From: Streptomyces lincolnensis
Lineage (GTDB): Bacteria > Actinomycetota > Actinomycetes > Streptomycetales > Streptomycetaceae
Assembly (NCBI RefSeq): GCF_001685355.1
Contig: NZ_CP016438.1
Coordinates: 5,146,001 to 5,210,000 of the forward strand
Length of the DNA: 64,000 nucleotides
Reading direction: 5' to 3'
Below the pieces are notes generated by a model. It was not told the origin of the DNA. It did no database searches and worked only from the letters and a program-made list of their open reading frames with translations. Within the stretch, counting starts at the first letter, position 1; every line of letters begins with the position of its first letter. Both the position numbers and the translations under genes were made by a program. Below are positions 52,263 through 61,119 of this stretch, in pieces.

Positions 52263-53609
52263 GTGGCAACCCCCTCGCACCGCCGCTCCCTCCGCAAGCG
52301 ACGCACCCTCCTCGCCTCCGCCGCAGCCGTCGCGGCGACCGGTCTCGGTGCCTCGTACTTCGTGATGAGCGCGAACGCGGACGCCGTCGACCTGTACCAC
52401 CAGACGCTCGCCGCCAAGGACGGCTGGGCCTCCTCCGGCACCGGCACGACCGGCGGCACGAAGGCCGACGCGGCGCACACCTTCACCGTCAGCACCCGCG
52501 CGCAGCTGGTGAAGGCCCTCGGCTCGGCCTCCGACACCACCCCGCGGATCATCAAGGTCAAGGGCACCATCGACGCCAACACCGACGCCGCCGGCAAGAA
52601 GCTGAGCTGTGCGAACTACGCGTCGGGTACGGGCTATTCGCTGACGTCGTACCTGAAGGCGTACGACCCAGCGGTGTACGGCCGCTCCAAGCTGCCGTCG
52701 GGCACGCAGGAGACGGCGCGGGCCGCCGCGCAGAAGAAGCAGGCGGCGAACATCGTCTTCAAGGTGCCCGCCAACACCACGCTCGTGGGTGTGCCGGGGA
52801 CGAAGGCCGGCATCACCGGCGGCATGCTCCAGATCCAGAACGTGGACAACGTCATCGTCCGCAACCTGACCTTCGCCGCCACCGAGGACTGCTTCCCGCA
52901 GTGGGACCCGACCGACGGCGACGAGGGCAACTGGAACTCCAACTACGACTCCGTCACCCTGCGCGGCGCGACCCACGTCTGGGCGGACCACAACACGTTC
53001 ACCGACGCCCCGCGCTTCGACGGCGCCAACCCGGAGTACTTCGGCCGCGAGTACCAGATCCACGACGGATCCCTGGACATCACCAAGAGCTCCGACCTGG
53101 TGACCGTCTCCCGCAACCAGTTCACCAACCACGACAAGACGATGCTCATCGGCAGCAGCGACAGCGAGCCCGCCGGCAAGCTGCGCGTCTCCATCCACCA
53201 CAACGTGTGGAAGGGCATCGTCCAGCGGGCGCCCCTGGCCCGCGTCGGCCAGATCCACATCTACAACAACCTCTACGACGTGACGCCCCTGAACGGCTAC
53301 GCGGTGCAGTACAGCATCAACTCCCGCGCCAAGGCCCAGGTCGTCGCGGAGAACAACCACTGGAAGGTCCCGGCCGGCGTGAAGGTCGCCAAGCTCCTGA
53401 GCGGTGACGGCACCGGCGCGATCAAGGGCACGGGCAACCAGGTCAACGGCACGGTGACGGACCTGGTCGCCGCCTACAACGCCGCGTCCTCCAAGGACCT
53501 GAAGACCACGGTCAACTGGACGCCGACGCTGACGGCGGGGCTGGAGTCCTCGGCGAAGAGCCTGCCGACGTCGCTGGGGGCGACGACGGGGGCGGGGGTG
53601 CTGTCGTAA
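52263..53609 (+). CDS. Secreted pectate lyase (polysaccharide lyase family 1)
   Basis: 448 aa. A twin-arginine-like, long signal peptide (RKRRTLLASAAAVAATGLG to SANADA, about 40 residues). The parallel beta-helix PL1 domain has VWADHNTF (WxDH), Ca-binding Asp residues in YDSVTLRGATHVW and HDGSLDI, and the catalytic RAPLAR (RxPxxR) near residue 325. Cleaves polygalacturonate by beta-elimination outside the cell; typical for a soil saprophyte. GTG 52263 follows GTAAGGA. A weak dyad GGAAAC/GTTTCC lies at 52185-52208. Confidence 0.94.
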   Translation: MATPSHRRSLRKRRTLLASAAAVAATGLGASYFVMSANADAVDLYHQTLAAKDGWASSGTGTTGGTKADAAHTFTVSTRAQLVKALGSASDTTPRIIKVKGTIDANTDAAGKKLSCANYASGTGYSLTSYLKAYDPAVYGRSKLPSGTQETARAAAQKKQAANIVFKVPANTTLVGVPGTKAGITGGMLQIQNVDNVIVRNLTFAATEDCFPQWDPTDGDEGNWNSNYDSVTLRGATHVWADHNTFTDAPRFDGANPEYFGREYQIHDGSLDITKSSDLVTVSRNQFTNHDKTMLIGSSDSEPAGKLRVSIHHNVWKGIVQRAPLARVGQIHIYNNLYDVTPLNGYAVQYSINSRAKAQVVAENNHWKVPAGVKVAKLLSGDGTGAIKGTGNQVNGTVTDLVAAYNAASSKDLKTTVNWTPTLTAGLESSAKSLPTSLGATTGAGVLS

Positions 53610-53628
53610 CGCACGCGGTGTGGGGCCG

Positions 53629-53657
53629 GGGCCCGGGGCGGAACGGTGCCCGGGCCC
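53629..53657. terminator. Candidate terminator after pectate lyase
   Basis: GGGCCCGGG and CCCGGGCCC can pair over an 11-nt loop, 20 bp after the pectate lyase stop and before the convergent anti-sigma gene. The arms are also each self-complementary, so the pairing is less certain. Confidence 0.55.
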
Positions 53658-53716
53658 ATGGCAGAAGGAAGCTCTCCCCCATCTCCGGTTCGAACGTACG
53701 GGGAACGGAGGAACGT

Positions 53717-54142
53717 TCAGGCCGCGGAGGTCAGTTCGCACCAGATGTACTTTCCGGTGCCGACGATGTTCCGGGTGTCCCGTTGCTGCACCCAGCCCCA
53801 GGTGTCGGCGCACTCCCGGACGAGCGTGAGGCCGCGGCCCGTCTCGGCCTCCGGGGTGGTGTGACGGCTCGGGCGCGGTGGTGTGGGGTCGGCGTCCCAG
53901 ACGCCGATGCGGAGGGTGGTGCCTTCCGCGCGGAGCCTTATGGCGGCGGGGCCCTTCGTGTGCTGTACGGCGTTGGTGACCAGCTCGGTCACGAGGAGTT
54001 CGGCGGCTTCCGCGAGGTGGGGGAGGCCGTGCGCGGTGAGGATCTGGCGGAGGGTGCGGCGGCAGATGGGCACGGCTCGGGGGTCGTTGGGGATGTAGAG
54101 GACGTACTCCCACGGTTCGGGTCCGGATTCGGTTTCGGGCAT
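53717..54142 (-). CDS. RsbW/SpoIIAB-like ATP-binding protein (anti-sigma-type HATPase)
   Basis: 141 aa HATPase_c_2 protein. N-box ELLVTELVTNAVQHT, DADP at the position of the G1 motif, and GRGLTLVRECADTWGW (G2) are visible. This small single-domain class is abundant in Streptomyces and commonly sits beside an XRE/DUF5753 regulator and a DUF397 protein, exactly as here (genes at 54353 and 55204). It is read divergently from them over 210 bp. The target sigma factor, if any, is unknown. Confidence 0.9.
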   Translation of the reverse strand: MPETESGPEPWEYVLYIPNDPRAVPICRRTLRQILTAHGLPHLAEAAELLVTELVTNAVQHTKGPAAIRLRAEGTTLRIGVWDADPTPPRPSRHTTPEAETGRGLTLVRECADTWGWVQQRDTRNIVGTGKYIWCELTSAA

Positions 54143-54352
54143 GGGGCAGCTCCAGGTAGGTGAGGTGGGGTGAAGCGGCTCGCGGGCGGTGGCAGTGTCG
54201 CGCCGTCATGGCAGGGCGGGGCGGTGCGCTTCCGGGGCTCCCGGTGTTCCGCAGAGTGTGCGTCGCGTCACTGACGGTAGAGAATAAAGTTAGTACGCCG
54301 CAACCCGTTGTCGTAGTCTGGTCACTCGATGTGGTGGAACGGGGAGGCGTAG

Positions 54353-55201
54353 GTGCCACGGAAGCAGCCGACGGCCCGACAACAGCGGCTGGGACGGGAG
54401 TTGCGCAGACTGCGGGAAGCGGCAGGGCTCACGGCGCGGCAGGCGGCAGGGCAGTTGGGCGTGATCTCCGTGACGATGAGCCAGATCGAGTCGGGTGTCG
54501 CGGGAGTCAGCGAGGCTCGGATCCGCAGAATGGCCGCTCAGTACGCCTGTGAGGACGCCGAGTTGATCGACGCGCTCGTGGAGATGGCGACGATCCGTGT
54601 CGACGGGTGGTGGGAGGAGTACCGGGAGCTGCTTCCGCCGTCGTTCCTCGACCTGGCGGAGCTGGAGCATCACGCGAGCTTCGTCCAGGAGGCCGGCACC
54701 ACCCACGTCACAGGGCCCTTGCAGACCGAGGACTACGCCCGTGCCGTCTTCGCCTACTGGCGTCCGGAGCTCCCGGCCGACGAGCTGGAGGCGCGGGTCG
54801 CCCACCGTATGAAGCGCAAGGCGGTTCTCGGCCGGAACGGCGAGTGTCCCTACACGGCGGTGCTGCACGAGTCGGTGCTGCGGACTCGCGTCGCCGACCG
54901 AAGAGTGGCATGTGCCCAGCTGGACGAGATTCTCGGGCAGTCCGAGCGTCCTGGCATCACCGTGCGGGTGATTCCGTTCAGGGTCGACGGATTCGCCGGG
55001 GCGAGTGCGGCCCTGTTGTACGCGGGTGGACGCGTGCCGGCACTGGACACCGTGCAGAAGGACACCCCGTCCGGCTCTGGCTTCGTGGATGCGGCCGCAC
55101 AGCTCCAGTCGATGCGAACACTCTTCCGTAAAGTGGAGTCGGCATCGCTTGAGCCCGCACCGTCGCGGGACTTCATCCACCGCCTCGCGAAGGAGCTGTA
55201 G
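54353..55201 (+). CDS. XRE-type HTH regulator with DUF5753
   Basis: 282 aa. HTH_XRE about residues 13-68 (LRRLREAAGLTARQAAGQLG, SVTMSQIESG), then the actinobacterial DUF5753 domain (about 95-275; EYRELLPPSFLDLAELEHHA, GPLQTEDYARAVF, quoted in parts). This is the WhiJ-like/AbaA-cluster regulator class that controls development and antibiotic genes, usually acting with a DUF397 partner. GTG start at 54353. The DUF397 gene begins 2 bp after its stop. Confidence 0.92.
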   Translation: MPRKQPTARQQRLGRELRRLREAAGLTARQAAGQLGVISVTMSQIESGVAGVSEARIRRMAAQYACEDAELIDALVEMATIRVDGWWEEYRELLPPSFLDLAELEHHASFVQEAGTTHVTGPLQTEDYARAVFAYWRPELPADELEARVAHRMKRKAVLGRNGECPYTAVLHESVLRTRVADRRVACAQLDEILGQSERPGITVRVIPFRVDGFAGASAALLYAGGRVPALDTVQKDTPSGSGFVDAAAQLQSMRTLFRKVESASLEPAPSRDFIHRLAKEL

Positions 55202-55203
55202 AC

Positions 55204-55377
55204 GTGATCCAGTGGCAGAAGTCGTCCTTCTCCAGCGGCTCGGACGGGTCCTCCTGCGTTGAAATCGCCCACGCCGAAGACTCGTTGCTCCTCCGTGAGA
55301 GCGATGACCCCGACCGAATACTGCCCGTCACTCGTGAGGGTCTGTCCGCCTTGTTGAGGGCGGTCAGGGAGGCGTAG
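55204..55377 (+). CDS. DUF397 small protein
   Basis: 57 aa, GTG start 2 bp after the XRE gene stop (TAG), so co-translated. It has the DUF397 signature WQKSSFSSGSDGSSCVEIA and a short C-terminal half ending ALLRAVREA. In homologous clusters the DUF397 protein antagonises or binds its cognate XRE/DUF5753 partner, so the two likely form a module. Too short for most ORF callers. Confidence 0.92.
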   Translation: MIQWQKSSFSSGSDGSSCVEIAHAEDSLLLRESDDPDRILPVTREGLSALLRAVREA

Positions 55378-55398
55378 GGCAGGATTTCGGCCGTCCGC

Positions 55399-55875
55399 TC
55401 ACGTGTCGTACGTGCCGTCCCACGGTTCGCCGAAGGCCAGACGGTCCGGGTAGAGCTCGGCCCACTCCTCGCCGTCGTCCTCGCGCATCACCAGGCCGAA
55501 GAGGACGCCGTCGTGGGTGACGCGGAACGGGCGGATCGCGATGTCCGTGTAGGAGCGGCGGGGGAGGCTGCGCAGCAGGGTCCCGCGGTGGACCTGGGCG
55601 CGGGTGAGGGGTGAGGCGACGCCTTCTGGGATGCGCCGCTGCTCCGCCCAGGTGCCGGCGCACCAGATGTCCGAGTCACGGTAATTGCCCTCGGTGTCGA
55701 AGGTGTGCAGCACCGCATACAGACGTTTCTGCTCTTCCCAGCCCTCTTCCAGCCGGAATCCCTCAGGGAAGGCATACGTGATCGACGCCAGGAACTGACC
55801 GTCCGCATACCGCCCGATCGTCTCGGTGCGGTGCTTCGGCTCGTACGCGATCGGAATGACCCCGGGCACTGCCAT
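55399..55875 (-). CDS. Hypothetical cytoplasmic protein
   Basis: 158 aa, no signal peptide or TM. The sequence is of ordinary globular composition: PIAYEPKHRTETIGRYADGQ, EGWEEQKRLYAVLHTFDTEG and TDIAIRPFRVTHDGVLFGLV are the most structured parts. I do not recognise the family, although GC third-position bias supports it as a gene and similar Streptomyces proteins near XRE/DUF397 loci are familiar. ATG 55875 is chosen; GTG/ATG further upstream would add an unlikely Pro/Ala-rich start. It converges with the DUF397 gene (21 bp gap). Confidence 0.7.
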   Translation of the reverse strand: MAVPGVIPIAYEPKHRTETIGRYADGQFLASITYAFPEGFRLEEGWEEQKRLYAVLHTFDTEGNYRDSDIWCAGTWAEQRRIPEGVASPLTRAQVHRGTLLRSLPRRSYTDIAIRPFRVTHDGVLFGLVMREDDGEEWAELYPDRLAFGEPWDGTYDT

Positions 55876-55992
55876 GGCGCAAACCTTACGGCTTGGCGCG
55901 GACACGGCAGCGCCGGGGTGGCCCAGGGCCGGACTCGGGCGAGCCACACCTTGCACAAGGCGCGCAGGAAGAGCCCCTCGAGTCCGGCTGCG

Positions 55993-57444
55993 CTAGGAAC
56001 GCCAGGCGGAGAGCACGTCATGTGCGTCCCACACCAGTCCGACTCCGCTCTGGGCTACCTGATCCGTCGTACCGGAGAGGGAAACGACGGCCAGGCCGGC
56101 CGCGTCCCCTGTGAAACCGGAGACGGCGGCGGCGCTTTGTGAGAGGGCGGTCAGGTCATGTCGGTCGAAGGGAGAGGAGAGCCATTTCACCGAGCCTGCG
56201 AAGAAGACCGTCTGGGCCACCGGTGAGCGGTCGGCGCCGACCAGATCGATCTCGGGGGAGAACTGGCGGTTCCACCAGCCGCCGACGACCTCTGTGTCGG
56301 GCCAGGGGAACTCGCCGGAAGCGGCGGCCAGTTCCATCGCCTGACGGATCAGGGGTTCCACGGCCCGGCCCCGCCAGGCCGCCCACCGCCGCTCCACCAC
56401 CCGGTACGCGGCCTCGGGACGGCCGCGCCTGGACAACTCCTGCGCGGAGCGCAGGGCGGCCAGATAGAGGCGCAGGTTGGTGTCCGCCACACGGTAGAGG
56501 GCGGGTCTGCCGGGCCTGGTGGAGAGCGGGGCATCCGCGGCGAGGACCCGCTTCTCGTCGGTGAGGCGCCGCAGGAGGGGGGACAGTATGCCGGACGGCA
56601 GCGCGCCGCTCTGGCTTCCCGCCGTCGCCGCGATGTTCGCGTGCGTACGGTCGCCGCTGCCCACGGCTTCCAGGACGCGGCGCGCCTGATCAGGTGCCGG
56701 GAACTCGGCCAGCAGGGCGGACTCGGGTACGCCGAACAGGGGCGATGCCGGATCGGCGCACTCGGCCTTGATGAAATCGAGCGCCGGAGTGGAGTGCGGC
56801 CAGGCACGCAGAATCCCCGGCAGGCCGCCGGAGACCAGGTGCGCGTCGAGGGCGTCGACCGCGTCCAGACCCAATGCGTTCCCGGTCTCCGCGGGGTCGA
56901 GCGGGCCGAGGACGAGACTGTCGGCGCGGCCGTAGAACGGGCGGTCGTATGCCGTGAACCGCTCCATCATGTGCAGATCGCTGCCGAGCAGGAGCAGCAG
57001 TACGGGACGGTCGGCCAGCAATCGGTCCCAGGCGGTCTGGAGAGCGCCGTCGAACACGGAATCCTGTTCTGCCAGCCAGGGCAGTTCGTCCACCACGACG
57101 ATGCTGGGGGAGGTGGGCAGCACGGCGGCGAGGGACCGGAAGGCGTCCGGCCAGTTGGTGGGGGCCGTCTTGGGGACGAGCTCCGGGTCGGCCGGGAGCG
57201 AGGACTCACGAAGTTCGGTCATGAAGTCGGCGATGCCTTCGACGGACGACGCGCCCTTGGTCGCGGTGAAGAAGACGTACGGCCGCCCGGCGCGGTCGCA
57301 GAACTCCTGCACCAGTCGTGACTTCCCGACCTGGCGTCGGCCTCTTATGGCGACCGCGACCCCGGCGCCCTGTCGGCTCACCCGCTCCAGTCGTTTGCGC
57401 AGGAGGGCCAGTTCGGACTGACGGCCTACGAAGGGAGTGGGCAT
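55993..57444 (-). CDS. AAA/archaeal-type ATPase with DUF234-like C-terminus
   Basis: 483 aa. Walker A GRRQVGKS (about residues 34-41), Walker B IVVVDELPWL, and sensor LLLLLGSDLHMM. After the ATPase region (about 20-260) comes a winged-helix segment and a DUF234-like PD-(D/E)xK module with PEIDLVGAD and GSVKWL; the ExK acid is Ser here, so nuclease activity is doubtful. Proteins of this build are common in archaea and actinobacteria, often horizontally moved, with unknown role (some act in defence or toxin-antitoxin contexts). ATG 57444 follows GAGGAGG. A perfect dyad lies just upstream. Confidence 0.85.
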   Translation of the reverse strand: MPTPFVGRQSELALLRKRLERVSRQGAGVAVAIRGRRQVGKSRLVQEFCDRAGRPYVFFTATKGASSVEGIADFMTELRESSLPADPELVPKTAPTNWPDAFRSLAAVLPTSPSIVVVDELPWLAEQDSVFDGALQTAWDRLLADRPVLLLLLGSDLHMMERFTAYDRPFYGRADSLVLGPLDPAETGNALGLDAVDALDAHLVSGGLPGILRAWPHSTPALDFIKAECADPASPLFGVPESALLAEFPAPDQARRVLEAVGSGDRTHANIAATAGSQSGALPSGILSPLLRRLTDEKRVLAADAPLSTRPGRPALYRVADTNLRLYLAALRSAQELSRRGRPEAAYRVVERRWAAWRGRAVEPLIRQAMELAAASGEFPWPDTEVVGGWWNRQFSPEIDLVGADRSPVAQTVFFAGSVKWLSSPFDRHDLTALSQSAAAVSGFTGDAAGLAVVSLSGTTDQVAQSGVGLVWDAHDVLSAWRS

Positions 57445-57458
57445 GGCCAGGCGCCTCC

Positions 57459-57491
57459 TCAATCTATGTAGATCCAGTCTACATAGATTGA
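57459..57491. promoter_or_regulatory. Perfect 14-bp inverted repeat upstream of the ATPase gene
   Basis: TCAATCTATGTAGA (57459-57472) and TCTACATAGATTGA (57478-57491) around TCCAG, 15 bp before the ATPase start codon. At about 35% GC it stands out from the GC-rich surroundings. It overlaps the likely promoter or leader, so it could be an operator or an RNA hairpin masking the RBS. Confidence 0.75.
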
Positions 57492-57576
57492 CTCTACGTG
57501 CGTAGGCCGTGATGAACGCGCGATGCACCCAGGCCCCGGGAAAGTGCTTCCCCAGAGCCTGGGTGCGCGGGAGGCA

Positions 57577-59301
57577 TTACGCGGGTTCGCCGCCGAAGCG
57601 TTCCTTGTACGTCTCCAGGTCCTCGTCCGTCAGCTTGGCGAAGAGGACCGGGGGGACGGTGAAGGGGGTGCCGGGGGCGACGGTGGTGAGGGATTTGGCC
57701 TCGGTCGGGGAGATCCAGGTCGCGTTGTCGTCCTTCAGGGTGAAGGCCTGGCGCATGGCCGCAGAGGAGGCCGGGATGAAGGGTTCCGAGACCACCGCGT
57801 AGAGGTGGATCAGGTTCATCGCCGTGCGCAGGGTGAGGGCCGCGCCGTCCTGGTCGGTCTTGATCTGGAGCCAGGGGGCCTTCTCCTCCAGGTAGGAGTT
57901 GCCGGCCGACCACAGGGCGCGCAGGGCCGCCGCCGCCTTGCGGAACTGGAGGGACTCCATCTGGGACTCGTACTCGGCGAGGAGCTCGGCGATCTGCTCG
58001 CCGAGCCGCGTCTCCGCCTCGCCCGGCTCGCCGCCCGCGGGGACCTCGTCGCCGAAGCGCTTCCTGGAGAAGGACAGCACGCGGTTGACGAAGTTGCCGA
58101 GGGTGTCGGCCAGGTCCTTGTTCACCGTGGCCGTGAAGTGCTCCCAGGTGAAGGACGAGTCGTCCGACTCCGGGGCGTTGGCGATGAGGAAGTAGCGCCA
58201 GTAGTCGGCCGGGAGGATGGCGAGGGCCTGGTCGGTGAAGACGCCCCGCTTCTGCGAGGTCGAGAACTTTCCGCCGTAGTACGTCAGCCAGTTGAAGGCC
58301 TTGACGTAGTCGACCTTCTTCCACGGCTCGCGTACGCCGATCTCCGTGGCCGGGAACATCACCGTGTGGAACGGGACGTTGTCCTTCGCCATGAACTCGG
58401 TGTAGCGGACGGGGTCCTCGCCCGAGTCCGCCTCGTACCACCAGGACTTCCAGTCCCTGTTCTCCGGGTCCTGGTCCGCCCACTCCTTCGTCGCGCCGAT
58501 GTACTCGATCGGGGCGTCGAACCAGACGTAGAACACCTTGCCCTCGGCCGCGAGCTCCGGCCAGGTGTCGGCCGGGACCGGGACGCCCCAGTCCAGGTCG
58601 CGGGTGATCGCGCGGTCGTGCAGGCCCTCGTTCAGCCACTTGCGGGCGATCGAGGACGCCAGCTGCGGCCACTCCTCCTCGTGGGCCGCCACCCACGCCT
58701 CGACCTCGTGCTGGAGCTTGGACTGGAGGAGGAAGAGGTGCTTGGTCTCCCGCACTTCGAGGTCCGTGCTGCCCGAGATCGCCGAGCGCGGGTCGATCAG
58801 ATCCGTGGGGTCCAGGACGCGCGTGCAGTTCTCGCACTGGTCGCCGCGGGCCTTGTCGTAGCCGCAGTGGGGGCAGGTGCCCTCGACATAGCGGTCCGGG
58901 AGGAAGCGGCCGTCCGCCGGGCTGTACACCTGGCGGATCGCGCGCTCCTCGATGAACCCGTTCTCGTTCAGCTTGCGGGCGAAGTGCTGCGTCAGTTCGG
59001 CGTTCTGCGGGCTGGAACTGCGGCCGAAGTAGTCGAAGGCCAGCTCGAAGCCGTCGTAGACCGCCTTCTGCGCGTCGTGCGACTGCGCGCAGAACTCGTC
59101 GACCGGGAGGCCCTGCTCCTTCGCCGCCAGTTCGGCCGGGGTGCCGTGTTCGTCCGTCGCGCAGATGTAGAGGACGTCGTGGCCGCGCTGGCGGAGGTAC
59201 CGGGAGTACACGTCCGCCGGGAGCATGGACCCCACCATGTTGCCCAGGTGCTTGATCCCGTTGATGTACGGAAGGGCGCTGGTGATGAGGTGTCGAGCCA
59301 T
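57577..59301 (-). CDS. metG: Methionyl-tRNA synthetase
   Basis: 574 aa class I aaRS. HLGN (18-21) in [10 protein letters not shown] is the HIGH-type motif; the zinc knuckle [17 protein letters not shown] lies near residues 142-158; the KMSKS loop is the variant KFSTSQKRG. Tryptophans of the Met pocket are recognisable in [14 protein letters not shown], and the anticodon-binding helical domain occupies about 390-540. No C-terminal tRNA-binding EMAP domain. Full length and intact. The KFSTS variant is typical of this actinobacterial MetRS type. Confidence 0.96.
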   Translation of the reverse strand: MARHLITSALPYINGIKHLGNMVGSMLPADVYSRYLRQRGHDVLYICATDEHGTPAELAAKEQGLPVDEFCAQSHDAQKAVYDGFELAFDYFGRSSSPQNAELTQHFARKLNENGFIEERAIRQVYSPADGRFLPDRYVEGTCPHCGYDKARGDQCENCTRVLDPTDLIDPRSAISGSTDLEVRETKHLFLLQSKLQHEVEAWVAAHEEEWPQLASSIARKWLNEGLHDRAITRDLDWGVPVPADTWPELAAEGKVFYVWFDAPIEYIGATKEWADQDPENRDWKSWWYEADSGEDPVRYTEFMAKDNVPFHTVMFPATEIGVREPWKKVDYVKAFNWLTYYGGKFSTSQKRGVFTDQALAILPADYWRYFLIANAPESDDSSFTWEHFTATVNKDLADTLGNFVNRVLSFSRKRFGDEVPAGGEPGEAETRLGEQIAELLAEYESQMESLQFRKAAAALRALWSAGNSYLEEKAPWLQIKTDQDGAALTLRTAMNLIHLYAVVSEPFIPASSAAMRQAFTLKDDNATWISPTEAKSLTTVAPGTPFTVPPVLFAKLTDEDLETYKERFGGEPA

Positions 59302-59356
59302 CGGGGGCTGCTCCCAGGTTGCTATGTACGGAACCTTGAAATCGTAGCCGACATGG

Positions 59357-59404
59357 GTACGCCGCCCGCCTCCCGTTTTACGGGGTGGGAAGCGGGCGGC
59401 GTAC
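59357..59404 (-). terminator. Hairpin after the VWA gene / before metG
   Basis: GTACGCCGCCCGC and GCGGGCGGCGTAC are perfect 13-bp arms over a 22-nt loop that holds a second small stem CCCG/CGGG. It lies between the end of the leftward VWA gene (59443) and the metG start, so it most likely ends VWA transcription or attenuates metG. Confidence 0.8.
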
Positions 59405-59416
59405 CTGACGGATTAC

Positions 59417-59449
59417 GGGGGGTTACGGGGGATTGCGGGGGGTTACGGG
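59417..59449 (+). other. G-quadruplex motif over the VWA stop codon
   Basis: Four G-runs (6, 5, 6 and 3 G) separated by TTAC, ATTGC and TTAC on the + strand, matching the G3+N1-7 rule. The second TTAC holds the reverse complement of the VWA stop codon (59443-59445). In DNA the quadruplex would be on the template strand for the VWA gene. Confidence 0.8.
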
Positions 59450-61119
59450 CGCCAGGTGGCCAGGATGCCCTCGTAGACCTCCGCGTCCGTGAGCTCGCGG
59501 GGGGTCTCGCCGGCGAGGAAGTGGGACGTGTTCGGGGTCTTCAGCTTGCGGAGGTAGTCGAAGGCCTTGTTCTCCGGGTCGCCGAAGGCGATGAACGAGA
59601 AGAAGACGTGGGGGTGGTTCTTCGCCGCGTCCGTGAGGGCCTGGGTGGCGGGGGTCTTGGCGTCGGGGGCGCCGTCCGTCTGGAAGACGACCAGCGCGGG
59701 GGTGTCGGGGGCCGCCTTCGTGTGCTGGGCGATCACTTCTTCCACGGCTACGTGGTAGCTGGTGCGGCCCATGCGGCCGAGGCCGGCGTGCAGGTCGTCG
59801 ATCTTGGTGTCGTGGTCGGTGAGGGTGAGTTCGCCGGTGCCGTCCACTTCCGTGGAGAAGAAGACGACGTGGACCTTGGCGTTCTCGGTGCCCGCGGGGT
59901 CCAGGTGGGCGGCGAGGGCGAGGGTTTGTTCGCCGAGGGCCTGGGCCGAGCCGTCCTTGTAGTACGGGCGCATGCTCGCGGAGCGGTCGAGGACGAGGTA
60001 GACCTTGGCGTTGGCGCCGGTGAGGTTCTTGGTGGTGAGGGTGGTGGCCGCTGCCTGGTAGGCGGTGCGGAGGGTTGCGGGGACGGTGTCCTCGGTGGGT
60101 GCGTGGGGCTGGGGGGCCGTCTCTGCGTCCTCGGCGGGTGCCTGCGGCTGCGGTGCCGTCTCTGCGTCCTCGGCTTCGCCTTCGGACGGGTTGTTCCCAC
60201 CCGCACCACCCGTGCTGGCTTCGTCGTCGGCTGCGGGTGGCCCCTGTGGGGTGTCCTCGCCGTCGGCGGCTGCCGGAGAGTCGGTCGTCTCGGGCGCCTC
60301 GGCCGTCTGCGGCTCGGGGGTGGCCTCCGTCACCGTCGCCTCCGGCTCCTGCTCCGTGGCAGGCTCCGGCGTCGGGTCGGTCGTGGCGTCCTCGGCCGCC
60401 GGGGGCTCGGTGGTGGGCTCCTCTGCGGGCGCCTCAGCCGCGGGCTCCGGTTCCGGGGTGGTCTCCGGTTCGGGGGTGGCCTCCGCCGGTGCCTCCGGCG
60501 TTTCCGCCACGGCGTCCTCGACGGCGGACTCCTCGATCACCGGCTTCTCGGCCACCGGCTCGTCGGCCACTGGCTTCTCGGCCACCGGCTCGTCGATCAC
60601 CGGTTCCTCCGCCACCAGCTCGTCGACCACCGGCTCCTCGGCCGCCGTGGACTCGGCCACCGGCTCCTCGGTGACCGGCTCGGTCGGTGGCTCCGAGATC
60701 GGCTCTTCGGCCGTCGCCTCCGAGGTCTGCTCCTCGGAGGTCGCCGGCTCCGCCGCAGGTGTCACCTCGGTGACGGGGGCCTCGGTCGCCGGTGCCCCGG
60801 TGGCCGTACTGCCCGGTGGCGTCGGGTCGTCCGCTGCCGCTTCCGCCGGAGGCGACTGCTTGGGGACGGTGATGTTGTCGAAGGCGGCGGCGACGAGGTC
60901 GTGCTCCTCCTGGGGGGTGAGGGGGGTGGTGCGGGGCTCGGGGGACTGGGCCGCCGGAGCCGGGGTGGGGGTGGGTTCGGGGGAGGGGGAGGGGACCTTG
61001 GGGGTGGTCTCCTGGGAGGAGATCTCCTGCGAAGGAGTTCGTTCCGCACCCTCTGCCTCGGCGGCACGTGCCTTGCGTGACCGTCCGAACGTGTTCCGCA
61101 GGAGAGTGAGAATGCCCAT
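59443..61119 (-). CDS. VWA-domain protein with long acidic/Pro repeat linker
   Basis: 558 aa. The C-terminal roughly 190 residues form a von Willebrand A domain with MIDAS motif DRSAS (VYLVLDRSASM) plus TEVD/TDG acidic residues (VVFQTDGAPDA), like the TerF/TerY tellurite-cluster VWA proteins. The preceding roughly 350 residues are a Glu/Pro/Ala/Thr-rich disordered linker containing pentapeptide repeats (EPVAE, KPVAD and relatives). The short N-terminus MGILTLLRNTFGRSRKARAA resembles a membrane-surface amphipathic helix. No other ter genes are near. ATG 61119 is chosen; an upstream open frame lacks homology. Confidence 0.9.
   Translation of the reverse strand: MGILTLLRNTFGRSRKARAAEAEGAERTPSQEISSQETTPKVPSPSPEPTPTPAPAAQSPEPRTTPLTPQEEHDLVAAAFDNITVPKQSPPAEAAADDPTPPGSTATGAPATEAPVTEVTPAAEPATSEEQTSEATAEEPISEPPTEPVTEEPVAESTAAEEPVVDELVAEEPVIDEPVAEKPVADEPVAEKPVIEESAVEDAVAETPEAPAEATPEPETTPEPEPAAEAPAEEPTTEPPAAEDATTDPTPEPATEQEPEATVTEATPEPQTAEAPETTDSPAAADGEDTPQGPPAADDEASTGGAGGNNPSEGEAEDAETAPQPQAPAEDAETAPQPHAPTEDTVPATLRTAYQAAATTLTTKNLTGANAKVYLVLDRSASMRPYYKDGSAQALGEQTLALAAHLDPAGTENAKVHVVFFSTEVDGTGELTLTDHDTKIDDLHAGLGRMGRTSYHVAVEEVIAQHTKAAPDTPALVVFQTDGAPDAKTPATQALTDAAKNHPHVFFSFIAFGDPENKAFDYLRKLKTPNTSHFLAGETPRELTDAEVYEGILATWRP
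60529..60678. repeat. About ten 15-bp tandem repeats inside the VWA gene
   Basis: Units of pattern CTCGTCGGCCACCGG, with ATC/CTT/TCC variants, run for about 150 bp and code the EPV(A/I)(E/D)-type pentapeptides. One double-length unit (near 60643-60665) breaks the register. Confidence 0.9.

Noticed and set aside
53680..53710. tRNA T-loop-like GGTTCGAAC
   Set aside because: No acceptor, D or anticodon arms can be paired around it.
57523..61080. Very long open + strand frame (1185 codons) opposite metG and the VWA gene
   Set aside because: It is antisense to metG, whose class I motifs are complete, and to the VWA linker. The translation is a low-complexity product of GC skew with no family resemblance.
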